A stretch of DNA of 64,000 bases from BOG-1155 sp963717985 (GTDB lineage: Bacteria; Desulfobacterota; Syntrophorhabdia; Syntrophorhabdales; WCHB1-27): positions 310,001-374,000 of the forward strand of contig CAVQYC010000004.1 of assembly GCA_963717985.1 (NCBI GenBank), written 5' to 3'. The notes beneath the pieces are model-generated. The model had not been told where the DNA came from. It saw only the letters and a program-made list of their open reading frames with translations, and made no database searches. A program made the translations under genes and the position numbers. Within the stretch, counting starts at the first letter, position 1. Each line of letters starts with the position of its first letter. Of this stretch, positions 51,306 to 60,018 are shown piece after piece.

Positions 51306-52027
51306 GCAAACTCTATGAAGCACTTGAAAATGCCAGCCGCGAGCGGGAAAGGCTGGAGATAGCCAAGACGCCCGTAATCCCTCCATTTGAGCCTCCAAGC
51401 TGGAAATGCGACTTGGAGATGATGGGCCTTTACCAGGCGATGAATACGGCCCTCGGCAGGAAGAAAAATCGGGTCGTCCAATTCATCGGGACACAGACAG
51501 GGGAAGGCTGCTCGACAATGGTGCGTGATCTTGCCGGCGCGGCAGCCGCAAAACTGGAAGAGTCGGTGCTTCTTCTCGATCTTGACACCCGGCCTCCATA
51601 TAATGACATGACCACCGATGTCACATTCCAATATCACCTGGAAAAGCTCAGCATCCGGGCGGCGCCGCTCGATAAGGCATTCTGCCGGACGGAACGGGGA
51701 AATCTCACCATAAGCACTTTTTCCTTAAAGTCCGACCCTGTCCTCGCCCTCCTTGACATGTCCCATGATGATGCTTTGTGGGAGGGTTTGAGAGAGCAGT
51801 TCAGCCTGATCCTGATCGACGCCCCGCCGGCCGCTGTTTCGCACATGGGGTTTTCCCTCCTCGGAAGGTGCGACGGAGTTGTCCTCGTGGTAAGGGCAGA
51901 GAAGACGCAATGGCCGGTGGCGGTGAAGGTAAAGGAAAAGATTGCCCGGGAGGGCGGCAAGATAATTGGAGCGGTCTACAACGACCGGCGCCTTTATACT
52001 CCCGGCTGGTTGCGGAAATACCTGTAG
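51302..52027 (+). CDS. BY-kinase-like protein with an altered P-loop
   Basis: The 241-residue protein is like the CpsD/Wzc cytoplasmic kinase domain. It has the Walker A-type loop GTQTGEGCST (63-72), the Walker A' segment LLLDLDTRPP and Walker B LILIDAPP. The P-loop lysine that precedes Ser/Thr in BY-kinases (GEGKST) is Cys70 here, so ATP binding or kinase activity is doubtful. Three tyrosines lie in the C-terminal 18 residues, which could be a reduced phosphorylation tail. The start overlaps the ATPase stop (ATGA) and follows GGAGG. It would normally control polymerisation through Wzz. Confidence 0.82.
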   Translation: MSKLYEALENASRERERLEIAKTPVIPPFEPPSWKCDLEMMGLYQAMNTALGRKKNRVVQFIGTQTGEGCSTMVRDLAGAAAAKLEESVLLLDLDTRPPYNDMTTDVTFQYHLEKLSIRAAPLDKAFCRTERGNLTISTFSLKSDPVLALLDMSHDDALWEGLREQFSLILIDAPPAAVSHMGFSLLGRCDGVVLVVRAEKTQWPVAVKVKEKIAREGGKIIGAVYNDRRLYTPGWLRKYL

Positions 52028-52065
52028 GAGGCAAACAGGCGCCCCAGCCCTATGCTGCACACTTA

Positions 52066-52093
52066 TTGACAATTCCGGTCTCTATGATATACT
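52066..52093 (+). promoter_or_regulatory. Sigma-70 promoter of tRNA-Ala
   Basis: TTGACA (52066-52071) and TATACT (52088-52093) are separated by 16 bases and lie 11 bases before the tRNA, a convincing stable-RNA promoter. Confidence 0.75.
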
Positions 52094-52104
52094 AAACCCG
52101 ACGT

Positions 52105-52180
52105 GGGGCTGTAGCTCAGCTGGGAGAGCGCATGACTGGCAGTCATGAGGCCGAGGGTTCGATCCCCTTCAGCTCCACCA
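52105..52180 (+). tRNA. tRNA-Ala (anticodon GGC)
   Basis: The full cloverleaf is present: acceptor GGGGCTG with CAGCTCC (one G-U pair), D stem GCTC/GAGC, anticodon stem CATGA/TCATG with loop CTGGCAG (anticodon GGC), and T arm GAGGG-TTCGATC-CCCTT. CCA is encoded at the 3' end. Its own sigma-70 promoter is just upstream. It separates the polysaccharide locus from the phosphatase genes. Confidence 0.97.
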
Positions 52181-52967
52181 ATTTTTTCAAGGGTTTTCGC
52201 CCCTTCCTTCAAACCTCCATTTTCCCAGGTATCCGCCTGGGTATCACACACCCTTGACCCGCCAACGAACGGTTTTACCGGGCAGCAGGCTTTCATGCCC
52301 GTGTCTAAGCCCGAAAGCGAGCCACTGCACATCCCATCCAGCCTCTTTATTACTTACTGTTCGAACTCGTCAGGAGATACCACGTAGTATTTCATGGTGG
52401 TCTTTATCGACTTTCAGCCCCCGGCATAGTGAGCTGATGTCAGCTTGTTGACGAATGAGCCCGCGCGTTGACACCTCCCGTCACCATCCAACCGTTCGTA
52501 CGTCCCCTACGCACGGGCTGAAGAAATGTTCCGCGCTGTCGACAAGACGTTTCCGCGGACTGTCCCGGACGGCGTCTTAGAGCGCTCTTCCACGGTCCTG
52601 CCCCTTCCTGAACACCCTAAGAATTCAATGTGACTTCTGCTTCGCATGAACTACACGGTTATGCCATTCCGAACCGAGCAGCATACCGGATATCCTTCTA
52701 TGAGAGGCGTATGGCCCAGGGCAAGGAACGAAGGTTGCCCATGGAGGAGCTGCAGGGAGTAGTACGCTTCACACCATGCCGGTATATTCATGGACCGGCG
52801 CTGGCAGCCTTTTTGCATACAGTGGCATGCAGACGAACACCGGTGCGCGAAGACGGCCGGAAAGCGAAACTCGGTAAGGGCGGTAATCGCGGAACACCCC
52901 TACAGTAGGCTTGAAATTGAGACTATGTGAAAGGATCAAAAAATATGGCTCACGAAGGAGAAGTTTT
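52181..52967. other. Gene-poor region after tRNA-Ala
   Basis: About 790 bases follow the tRNA with no convincing gene. A frame at 52630-52908 (GTG start, 92 residues) is open but has no domain, ribosome-binding site or natural-looking composition. I see no integrase, no obvious direct repeat of the tRNA 3' end and no transposase. The Shine-Dalgarno of the next gene (AAGGAG) is at the right edge. The region may be decayed sequence or the leader of the phosphatase genes. Confidence 0.5.
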
Positions 52968-54701
52968 GTGAAAACATTTTATCAATTCAAAAACGCGTGT
53001 TTAGTCTTTTTGACGGGCATGCTGGTTTTCTCTTTAGCAGGATACTCAAAAGGCTACGCCGGACAGCAGGCTCAGCCGGAAAGCTACCCGATTGCTTCCG
53101 ATGTTCTTACAACGCGCCAGAGGACGGTCATGCCTGACCCACCTTCGGGTTCGGGTACGATTTCCCCTTCTGAAGTTTCAAAATACAAGCAATACGGCTA
53201 TGGCAACTGGCATTATGGCAAAGGCATCGATGATGGAAAGCGGACCGACATCATGCCGATTACTTATAACGGTGCATCGGTCGCTAAAAAAGCAAAGCTG
53301 TTGAATTTCTTTACCATAACCGACATCCATATCACCGACAAAGAATCTCCTGCGCAGGCGATCTATCTTGGCCTCAAAGACCATATTTCTTCAGCATATT
53401 CTCCGGTTATGTTCTACACAACGCATGTCCTCGACGCAGCCGTCCAGACGATCAACGCCCTTCACAAACAAAATCCGATTGATTTCGGTATCGCTCTCGG
53501 CGATGCATGCAACAGCACTCAGTACAACGAACTAAGGTGGTATATGGATGTCCTTGACGGCAAGGTCATCACCCCGAGTTCCGGTGCTCATGTCGGAGCC
53601 GACACCATCGATTATCAAAAATCGTACAAAGCGGCGGGGCTTGATAAGACGATCCCTTGGTATCAGACTCTCGGCAACCACGATCATTTCTGGATGGGTA
53701 CAACCCCTGTGAACGATTACCTTCGACAGGCATATATCGGCAAGGATATCCTCAACCTGGGAGATATATTCACCAACCCTCGTGGCCTGGATAGTCGTGG
53801 TTTCTATATGGGTACAATTGACGGCCGGACGCCTTACGGTGACATTATAGATGTGGGACCGGTCAACGACTTCGCAACCCCTCCCAAGATTGCAGCCGAT
53901 CCGAACCGTCGTTCACTTTCGAGAAGGGAGTGGATGAGCGAATTTTTTCATACTTCTTCCAATCCGGTCGGTCACGGTTTCACCCTGACCAACATCAAAA
54001 AAGACTTTGCCTGCTATAGCTTCGAGCCGAAGTCGAATCTGCCGATCAAGGTTATCGTGCTCGACGATACCCAAAGGGAGGACGATGCCAATGTTGAAGG
54101 CTATAAATGGCATGGCTCTGTTGACAAGGAACGTTATGACTGGCTTGTAAATGAACTTGATAAGGGTCAGGCCGAAGGTAAGCTCATGATCATCGCTGCG
54201 CACATACCGATCGGCGTCGAAAAACCGGGTGCTTTTATGAGTTGGTGGTCCAATGCTTATGTATCCGAGGCGGCGCTATTTGCCAAGCTTCATGAATATC
54301 CGAATCTCATCCTGTGGATCGCGGGACACCGTCATTTCAATACGGTTACCGCATTTAAATCACCTGATGCCACCCGTCCCGAACTCGGCTTCTGGCAGGT
54401 TGAAACCTCATCGTTAAGGGATTTCCCTCAGCAGTTCCGCACTTTTGAGATCTACCTCAACAGCGACAATACGATTTCAATCGTGACGACCGACGTTGAT
54501 CCGGCAGCCGCGGACGGGTCGCCTGCTGCGATATCGCGTTCGTATGCCATCGCGGCTCATCAGATAATCTCCAATCCGAATATATCCACGAATCCGGGGC
54601 TACTGCTGCCTACCGGTTCGTCCAATGCAGAGCTTATGAAACAATTGAGCCCTGGAATGGTCGACAAGATCAAGAACTCGGGAACACCGGTAGGGAAGTA
54701 A
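52968..54701 (+). CDS. Secreted metallophosphoesterase (TIGR03768-like)
   Basis: The 577-residue exported calcineurin-type phosphoesterase has a signal peptide (1-31). The metal-binding motifs follow in order: TDIHITD, GDACN, LGNHDHFW, AAHIPIG and AGHRHFN, all with intact His/Asp/Asn residues. Two metal ions would be bound to hydrolyse phosphomono- or diesters in the periplasm or outside the cell. The size and the GNHDHFWMGT and YEIYLNSDNTISI-type segments fit the TIGR03768 (RPA4764) family, whose substrate is unknown. I start at GTG 52968 because AAGGAG is upstream and a signal peptide follows directly; a longer frame adds a basic leader of no obvious use. Confidence 0.85.
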   Translation: MKTFYQFKNACLVFLTGMLVFSLAGYSKGYAGQQAQPESYPIASDVLTTRQRTVMPDPPSGSGTISPSEVSKYKQYGYGNWHYGKGIDDGKRTDIMPITYNGASVAKKAKLLNFFTITDIHITDKESPAQAIYLGLKDHISSAYSPVMFYTTHVLDAAVQTINALHKQNPIDFGIALGDACNSTQYNELRWYMDVLDGKVITPSSGAHVGADTIDYQKSYKAAGLDKTIPWYQTLGNHDHFWMGTTPVNDYLRQAYIGKDILNLGDIFTNPRGLDSRGFYMGTIDGRTPYGDIIDVGPVNDFATPPKIAADPNRRSLSRREWMSEFFHTSSNPVGHGFTLTNIKKDFACYSFEPKSNLPIKVIVLDDTQREDDANVEGYKWHGSVDKERYDWLVNELDKGQAEGKLMIIAAHIPIGVEKPGAFMSWWSNAYVSEAALFAKLHEYPNLILWIAGHRHFNTVTAFKSPDATRPELGFWQVETSSLRDFPQQFRTFEIYLNSDNTISIVTTDVDPAAADGSPAAISRSYAIAAHQIISNPNISTNPGLLLPTGSSNAELMKQLSPGMVDKIKNSGTPVGK

Positions 54702-54725
54702 GTGCTTTTATAAAGGAGGATATTT

Positions 54726-55727
54726 GTGAAAAGCCTGCTTAAGGCAAGTTTACTTACGAAGAGCCTGCTCGTTCTGCTGCTGTTCGCGAACACGGCCTTC
54801 GCCGCCGATCCCCTGCCATCCTGGAATGACACGGCACCGAAGAAGGCCGTCGTCGCCTTCGTCGAACAAGTGACCAGGGAAGGCTCGCCGAGCTTTGTGC
54901 CGGTGCCCGAACGCATCGCCACCTTCGACAATGACGGTACCCTGTGGTCCGAGCAGCCGATCTATTTCCCGCAAGCTTTCACGTTTGACCGCATCAAGGC
55001 TCTCGCGCCGCAGCACCCCGAATGGAGGGAAAAACAGCCGTTCAAGGCCGTGATTGAGGGCGACATGAAGACGGTCTTCGCCGCCGACATACAGACGTTA
55101 CTCCAACTCGAGAGTGCCACGCACGCCGGCAACACCACGGAAGAGTATGAGCAACTCGTCAAAGACTGGTTGGTCAGTGCAAAGCATCCTAAAACGGGCC
55201 GGCTCTATACGGAAATGGTCTATCAGCCTATGCTGGAGCTGCTCGCCTACTTGCGCGCCAATGGTTTCAAGATCTTCATCGTCTCCGGCGGTGATGTGGA
55301 ATTCATGCGCCCGTGGACGGAAAAGGTCTATGGTATCCCCCCCGAGCAGGTCGTCGGCAGCAGCATGAAGACGAAGTTCGAGTTACGCAGCGGCACGCCT
55401 GTGATCGTGCTTTTGCCGGGAATCAGCTTCATCGATGACAATGGGGGAAAACCGCTCGGCATCAACGAGCACATCGGCCGCCGTCCCATCGCAGCATTCG
55501 GCAATTCCGACGGCGACCTGCAAATGTTCCAGTGGACGACCGCGGGCATCGGCGCAAGGTTCGCCCTCCTCGTCCACCACACCGACGCAAAGCGTGAGTG
55601 GGCCTACGATCGAGCGTCCTCCATCGGTCACCTCGACAAGGCCCTCGACGAGGCGCGGGCGAAAGGCTGGACAGTCGTAGACATGAAGAACGACTGGAAG
55701 ATCATCTATCCATTCGAGAAGAACTAA
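54726..55727 (+). CDS. Secreted HAD-superfamily phosphatase
   Basis: The 333-residue exported haloacid dehalogenase-fold phosphatase has a signal peptide (1-27, ending AFA). Motif I FDNDGTLW carries the nucleophile Asp68 and the acid/base Asp70, motif II is in IFIVSGGDVEFM, and motif IV is the GISFIDDNGG or FGNSDGD segment; a helical cap (about 95-175) lies between I and II. It resembles phosphoserine-phosphatase-type HADs seen in the periplasm of several proteobacteria. It starts at GTG 54726 after AGGAGGA, 24 bases behind the metallophosphoesterase gene, and is presumably co-transcribed. The substrate is not evident. Confidence 0.85.
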   Translation: MKSLLKASLLTKSLLVLLLFANTAFAADPLPSWNDTAPKKAVVAFVEQVTREGSPSFVPVPERIATFDNDGTLWSEQPIYFPQAFTFDRIKALAPQHPEWREKQPFKAVIEGDMKTVFAADIQTLLQLESATHAGNTTEEYEQLVKDWLVSAKHPKTGRLYTEMVYQPMLELLAYLRANGFKIFIVSGGDVEFMRPWTEKVYGIPPEQVVGSSMKTKFELRSGTPVIVLLPGISFIDDNGGKPLGINEHIGRRPIAAFGNSDGDLQMFQWTTAGIGARFALLVHHTDAKREWAYDRASSIGHLDKALDEARAKGWTVVDMKNDWKIIYPFEKN

Positions 55728-55885
55728 GCACAGGAGCAATGAGTTGTTGACAAATCAATGTTTTTCGCTCGAACGACCTTGTGGCGGTGGAACGCTCAAG
55801 AACAAAATAGCACTGGAGGCAGGTATGAAAGGAGCAGTACGGATCGCGTTGGCGCAAATTTGTCTCACAAGATGAGGAATTAAAC

Positions 55886-57358
55886 ATGTGCTTCAGAGGC
55901 TTCAGGTTTCTTGGCGTGCTTTTCGTCCTGATGCTCCAATTACAATTGGCTGCGTGCGGTGGTGGTGGGAGCAACACCGCCCCCCCCGGCGACAACTTCC
56001 AGGTGGTTGTCTTCACGGATGTTCATTTCAATCCTTTTTATGACACCACCCTTTTTTCACAGCTTCTCAATGCGGATGCCAGCGGGTGGGCGACTATTTT
56101 TCAGACATCGAAAATAACAGCCCCCTCGCTATGGGGTAACGATACCAACTATCCTTTACTTGTGCTTGCACTCTCAAGCATAAAGCAGAACCTGGGAGCA
56201 AGCCCGCTCATTATTTTTACCGGCGACATGCTTGGGCATTACCTTATGCAGACGTTTTACGGACTTTATGACCCCCAAAACGCCCAAAATCCAACCGCTG
56301 CAGACATTACAGCCATGCAGGCCTTTCTGGACAAAACGGTTGCCTTTTTTATGCAGCAGGTAAGGTCGTCTGTCGGAAACATTCCCGTCATGTTCGCTCT
56401 TGGGAATGCCGATTCATACGAAGGCCTCGGACCTGAACCCACTTTTCTTTCCAATAACGCGGACCTTTTTTACACACTATTCGTGAATGGCACCGTAGAT
56501 CAAGCGACATTTCTTAGCACGTTCGAGAGTGGAGGATATTATTCCGCGGAGCCGGCGGGAACGAATTTGATGGTGATAGGACTCAATACTTTCGAGTGTT
56601 CCCCCGGCCAGTATTTCGATAGTAGTGCAGCAACCGCTCAGCTTATCTGGTTGGATTCGACACTCGCTTCAGCCCAAGCCCAGGGCAAAAAGGTGTGGCT
56701 CTTAATGCATGTACCTCCCGGCGCAAATATAACTGCAACTGCCGACGCCGCTGATAGCAGCGGTCACATTACGACTGCCACGACCACGATGATGTGGGAC
56801 CAGGGTTATCAGGCAAATTTTCTGTTTACACTTTCGAAATATCCGGGCCTTATAACCCAGACGCTTGCTGCGCATACTCATATGGACGAATTCCGTATCA
56901 TGGCGCCTAATAGTGTGCTTGATATAACGCCCGGCATAACTCCCTACTTCGGCAATAACCCCGCCTTTAAGGTCTTTACATTTTCTCACGATACCTTAAC
57001 AGCCACCGACTACACTTCCCTGAACTATGACCTCGCTACTAACCCGGGACAGTTCAATAGCTATTATACTTTTTCGACAACGTATCCCATGCAGAGTCCT
57101 TCGAGCTACTATCCTTTTTCGGCAGCGTCTTCCACGCAAAATCTTTTGAACAATGCTTTGGCGCAACTTTATCCGCTACTCGTCACGAATAATGCTGAAC
57201 AGGCACTTTACAGGGCGCACTATTTGTCCGGACATAATTACACTATTCCTGATACCAATACCATAAATCCGATTACCAACACGACCTGGCCGGTATTCTG
57301 GTGCGGCATTGGAAATATGGACGAAGCAGGGTTTATCAGTTGTGTGAACTCCTATTGA
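55886..57358 (+). CDS. Metallophosphoesterase lipoprotein, acid-sphingomyelinase/endopolyphosphatase-like
   Basis: The 490-residue lipoprotein has a signal peptide with lipobox LAAC (Cys24). The metallophosphoesterase domain has FTDVHF (Asp45, His47), TGDML (Asp114), ALGNADSY (173-178), LLMHVPPG and AAHTHMDEF. In most of the superfamily the third motif is GNH(D/E), with the histidine acting in catalysis; here it is Ala175, an arrangement reminiscent of the GNND seen in endopolyphosphatases. The spacing of motifs is similar to sphingomyelinase-like phosphodiesterases. The C-terminal region (about 390-490) resembles a small helical domain with cysteines. A weak site (GATGAGGAA) lies before the ATG. 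It is likely outer-membrane or periplasmic. Confidence 0.82.
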   Translation: MCFRGFRFLGVLFVLMLQLQLAACGGGGSNTAPPGDNFQVVVFTDVHFNPFYDTTLFSQLLNADASGWATIFQTSKITAPSLWGNDTNYPLLVLALSSIKQNLGASPLIIFTGDMLGHYLMQTFYGLYDPQNAQNPTAADITAMQAFLDKTVAFFMQQVRSSVGNIPVMFALGNADSYEGLGPEPTFLSNNADLFYTLFVNGTVDQATFLSTFESGGYYSAEPAGTNLMVIGLNTFECSPGQYFDSSAATAQLIWLDSTLASAQAQGKKVWLLMHVPPGANITATADAADSSGHITTATTTMMWDQGYQANFLFTLSKYPGLITQTLAAHTHMDEFRIMAPNSVLDITPGITPYFGNNPAFKVFTFSHDTLTATDYTSLNYDLATNPGQFNSYYTFSTTYPMQSPSSYYPFSAASSTQNLLNNALAQLYPLLVTNNAEQALYRAHYLSGHNYTIPDTNTINPITNTTWPVFWCGIGNMDEAGFISCVNSY

Positions 57359-57437
57359 TGTCCGCACATAATTGTTTTGACTCGAACACTTTTGCCGGCG
57401 AAGCGCGCAAAAGCATCATCCGGAAAGGATTATGAGT

Positions 57438-58901
57438 ATGAATAGGATTTCCGTCGTATGGCCGCTGCTTCTGGTTTTTGCCCTGACGCTGCTCGCAGGA
57501 TGCGGGGGCGGTTCCAGTCCCGATTCAACCGCTCCGCTGAGCGCCGACAACATCAATCTGATCTTCGTGGTAAGTCCGGATTTGGCTTATAACGCGCCCG
57601 GTGACATCAATCCAAGCACGGCAAATCTCACCAATCAGGGTTTACAGCGCTCGCTCCTCATGGCCACGTACCTGAAACAGCAGGTGCTGGGGACAGCGAA
57701 CGTAACCGGCATTTACGTGCTCGAACCTATGACCCATTTGCAAACCGCACACAATTACCCTGACATGGCAGGAATTTGGTACATTCAGCAGTTCGCCCTT
57801 CTCAACCAAATCACTCTCACCGGTGCGGGCGGTCCGGGCTCGGCCTTAGTTACCGGCAACAGCTACCCCCTCAATGCATCGTATGCGTCATCAGGGTCTC
57901 TACCCAGCGGAGTTGCTGCGCCCTTTGCATCCTGCCCTGGTTGCCAGGGGCTGGATTTCAACGACACGGAAGGCAACAACACTGCCCTGGTAACCGGTAT
58001 CATCAGTGCAAAGGCCCCGGGCTTTTATGTCTTCTCTGCGCCCTGGGAGACCATCAGCGCCCTGTTGGCAAATATCAAAAAGACCGAGGGTTATAACCTG
58101 ACTCTTCCGGCGACCTATATGGGTCCAAACTATGTCTATGCGATCTCCATCCCGCCGTTGGGAAATGCCGGCCTGGCCATCTACAACAGCAATCTGAACC
58201 CGCCTTCCACCTACCCTGTGCTGTCGGTGCCCAGCGCTTCATGCACGGCACAGGTACCTTTTGTCGTCACAGGGACCGGATGGATTGGTGGCGCCCAAAG
58301 TCCTGGGGGAATCAATACCAACGAAACGGTTTACATGATCCGGCACGCAGAGGCGCATCCGGTGAGCGGTTGGGACGACGGCAACTTTCTGGGTGCGGGT
58401 CAATGGCGCGCGCTGGCCCTTCCGAACGCACTGAAAGGCAAAATATTAAGTCCCAACCAGGTTTATTCGATCGACCCCGCACAGGTTTATCCCGGCGCTC
58501 TGGCCGTTTCGGGTAATTACAATTTTTCCTACGTCAGGCCCTCATTGACGGTCGAGCCCTATGCAATCGCCAATAACTTGCCCTATTATCTGGTCTCGGG
58601 CTTCGAGATATTCGACCCGAGCTCGCCCCAGGCAACGAGCAACTTTTTCTTCACCGGCGGTACATTCTCCAATCAGACCGTGCTGCTGGCGTGGGAGCAC
58701 GACCACTTCCCCCTGATAGTAAATGCGCTCCTCGCGAGCTATGGAAGCACCAGCGGCCTACCGCTGTCCACGTGGCCGGGCACCGACTACGACACCATCT
58801 GGACTGTGACGCTTGACGCCCAGGGCAACGTGACGGTGAACAACACGCTGTGCGAAGGCATCGATTCAGCGCAACTGCCGCCTACGGCTCCTCAGTTCTG
58901 A
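57438..58901 (+). CDS. Tandem histidine-phosphatase-like lipoprotein
   Basis: The 487-residue lipoprotein (lipobox LAGC, Cys22) appears to contain two histidine-phosphatase-fold domains. The second (about 295-480) has the catalytic RHAE (302-305; family RHGE), GAGQWRALALPNAL, and a second histidine in WEHDHFP (421/423). The first (about 38-215) keeps the fold pattern (LIFVVSPD, LTNQGLQRSLLMATYLKQQ, IYVLEPMTHLQTA) but has VSPD in place of RHGE and no second histidine (FYVFSAPWETI), so it looks inactive. The substrate is unknown; the superfamily acts on phosphate esters. ATG 57438 is eight bases from AAAGGA; ATG 57432 is too close. Confidence 0.7.
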   Translation: MNRISVVWPLLLVFALTLLAGCGGGSSPDSTAPLSADNINLIFVVSPDLAYNAPGDINPSTANLTNQGLQRSLLMATYLKQQVLGTANVTGIYVLEPMTHLQTAHNYPDMAGIWYIQQFALLNQITLTGAGGPGSALVTGNSYPLNASYASSGSLPSGVAAPFASCPGCQGLDFNDTEGNNTALVTGIISAKAPGFYVFSAPWETISALLANIKKTEGYNLTLPATYMGPNYVYAISIPPLGNAGLAIYNSNLNPPSTYPVLSVPSASCTAQVPFVVTGTGWIGGAQSPGGINTNETVYMIRHAEAHPVSGWDDGNFLGAGQWRALALPNALKGKILSPNQVYSIDPAQVYPGALAVSGNYNFSYVRPSLTVEPYAIANNLPYYLVSGFEIFDPSSPQATSNFFFTGGTFSNQTVLLAWEHDHFPLIVNALLASYGSTSGLPLSTWPGTDYDTIWTVTLDAQGNVTVNNTLCEGIDSAQLPPTAPQF

Positions 58902-59118
58902 CCGTCTCTACGGCCATCTCCGCCTGCGGCATATCCTAGAGGAGTTTACCACACCTTCGATATTCCTTTTTACTACTACAATATTCGGGCAAATGCCGCC
59001 AACAGAGTGAGCACATTCTTAGGCGACCATTAGTGTTGATTACTCAATTTTTTCGGCACAACTCCATTCCTCAGCGGAACCTGTGTGATTTCTTTACGGG
59101 TGTTCCCGGGTCTTGCAT

Positions 59119-60018
59119 TCATACAGTTCCGGCGCGAATCGCGGCTCTGTTACGCCGGTCAATTAAGACTTGGGTTTCAAAGAACTCACAATGAGCATGG
59201 CAGCCTTCCATCACAGGTCGCCGGCAGGCCGGGGGCGCTTCATGGCTGAGAAGATGCATTCTGAGAAGACGGATAAAGAAGAGACCATTCCCCAGGATGT
59301 ATCTGTGAAACAGCTTAAAAGGATGGCGGCTGAACCGGGCCAACCACTCAAAACCGTGGTCCGTTACGAAGCGTGGTGCACGTTTCTCAACCCCGGAGTA
59401 CCACCTGAATGCGGCTCCCACAGGCACAAATACCTTTGCGTTTAGTGCACCCATGCTCTCATCAATCCAAAATTCCTGCATTGGCATGCCCATTCCCACC
59501 AAAAGGATGTCGGGAGCTGCGTCGTTGATTTCTGATAGCACATAATCGTTTTCTGAGCCTTTCCTGCTAAAGAAACCATGATGGATGCCGGCGATACGTA
59601 GACCTGGGTGTTTTCCGATCATAATTTCGGCGGCCCTCGCAGCAATACCTTCTTCGTCACCGAGAAAATAAAGGGTGATGCCTTCCGAACTAGCCGACTC
59701 TGCAAGGTCATCGAGCCAGTCAGGAGGTGTATTTCGATACAAGAGTTCTTGACCCACTAAAGCAGCGCCAAGCCGCACTCCGAAGCCGTCACAGAATGAT
59801 AGACTGGCTTCTCTTAATGATTTACGGAAACGAGGGCAGCTATACGCAATGTTAAGACCGTGCAAATTGACGTAGCAGACCTTCCCCTTCCGGCTATTCT
59901 TTGCCATCTCTACGATTGAACTGACTAGATCCATTCGCGAAATGTCCGTAATATCAACCCCAAACAACTGAACTACCGGCTTGAAATGGTTATTCACCTT
60001 GGCCGAAGGTACATTCAT
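59119..60018 (-). CDS. WecG/TagA/CpsF family glycosyltransferase
   Basis: The 299-residue enzyme of the GT26 family transfers N-acetylmannosaminuronate-like or other sugars to a lipid-linked acceptor. It starts with VVQLFGVDITDI, then CYVNLHGLNIAYS, the catalytic-region SFCDGFGVRLGAALVG, and DILLVGMGMPMQEFWIDES with GAAFRWYSG. The C-terminal region beyond about residue 245 is basic and longer than usual (ends RAAIRAGTV), a feature seen in membrane-associating relatives. Its start overlaps the stop of the GH2 gene upstream by four bases, so the two are translationally linked. This small cluster is transcribed opposite to the large locus. Confidence 0.85.
   Translation of the reverse strand: MNVPSAKVNNHFKPVVQLFGVDITDISRMDLVSSIVEMAKNSRKGKVCYVNLHGLNIAYSCPRFRKSLREASLSFCDGFGVRLGAALVGQELLYRNTPPDWLDDLAESASSEGITLYFLGDEEGIAARAAEIMIGKHPGLRIAGIHHGFFSRKGSENDYVLSEINDAAPDILLVGMGMPMQEFWIDESMGALNAKVFVPVGAAFRWYSGVEKRAPRFVTDHGFEWLARFSRHPFKLFHRYILGNGLFFIRLLRMHLLSHEAPPACRRPVMEGCHAHCEFFETQVLIDRRNRAAIRAGTV

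Noticed and set aside
52630..52908. Plus-strand frame of 92 residues after tRNA-Ala
   Set aside because: GTG start without ribosome-binding site and no protein-like pattern; kept only as part of the gene-poor region.
52141..52967. Considered an integrated element using tRNA-Ala as attachment site
   Set aside because: No integrase and no repeat of the tRNA 3' end was found in the window.
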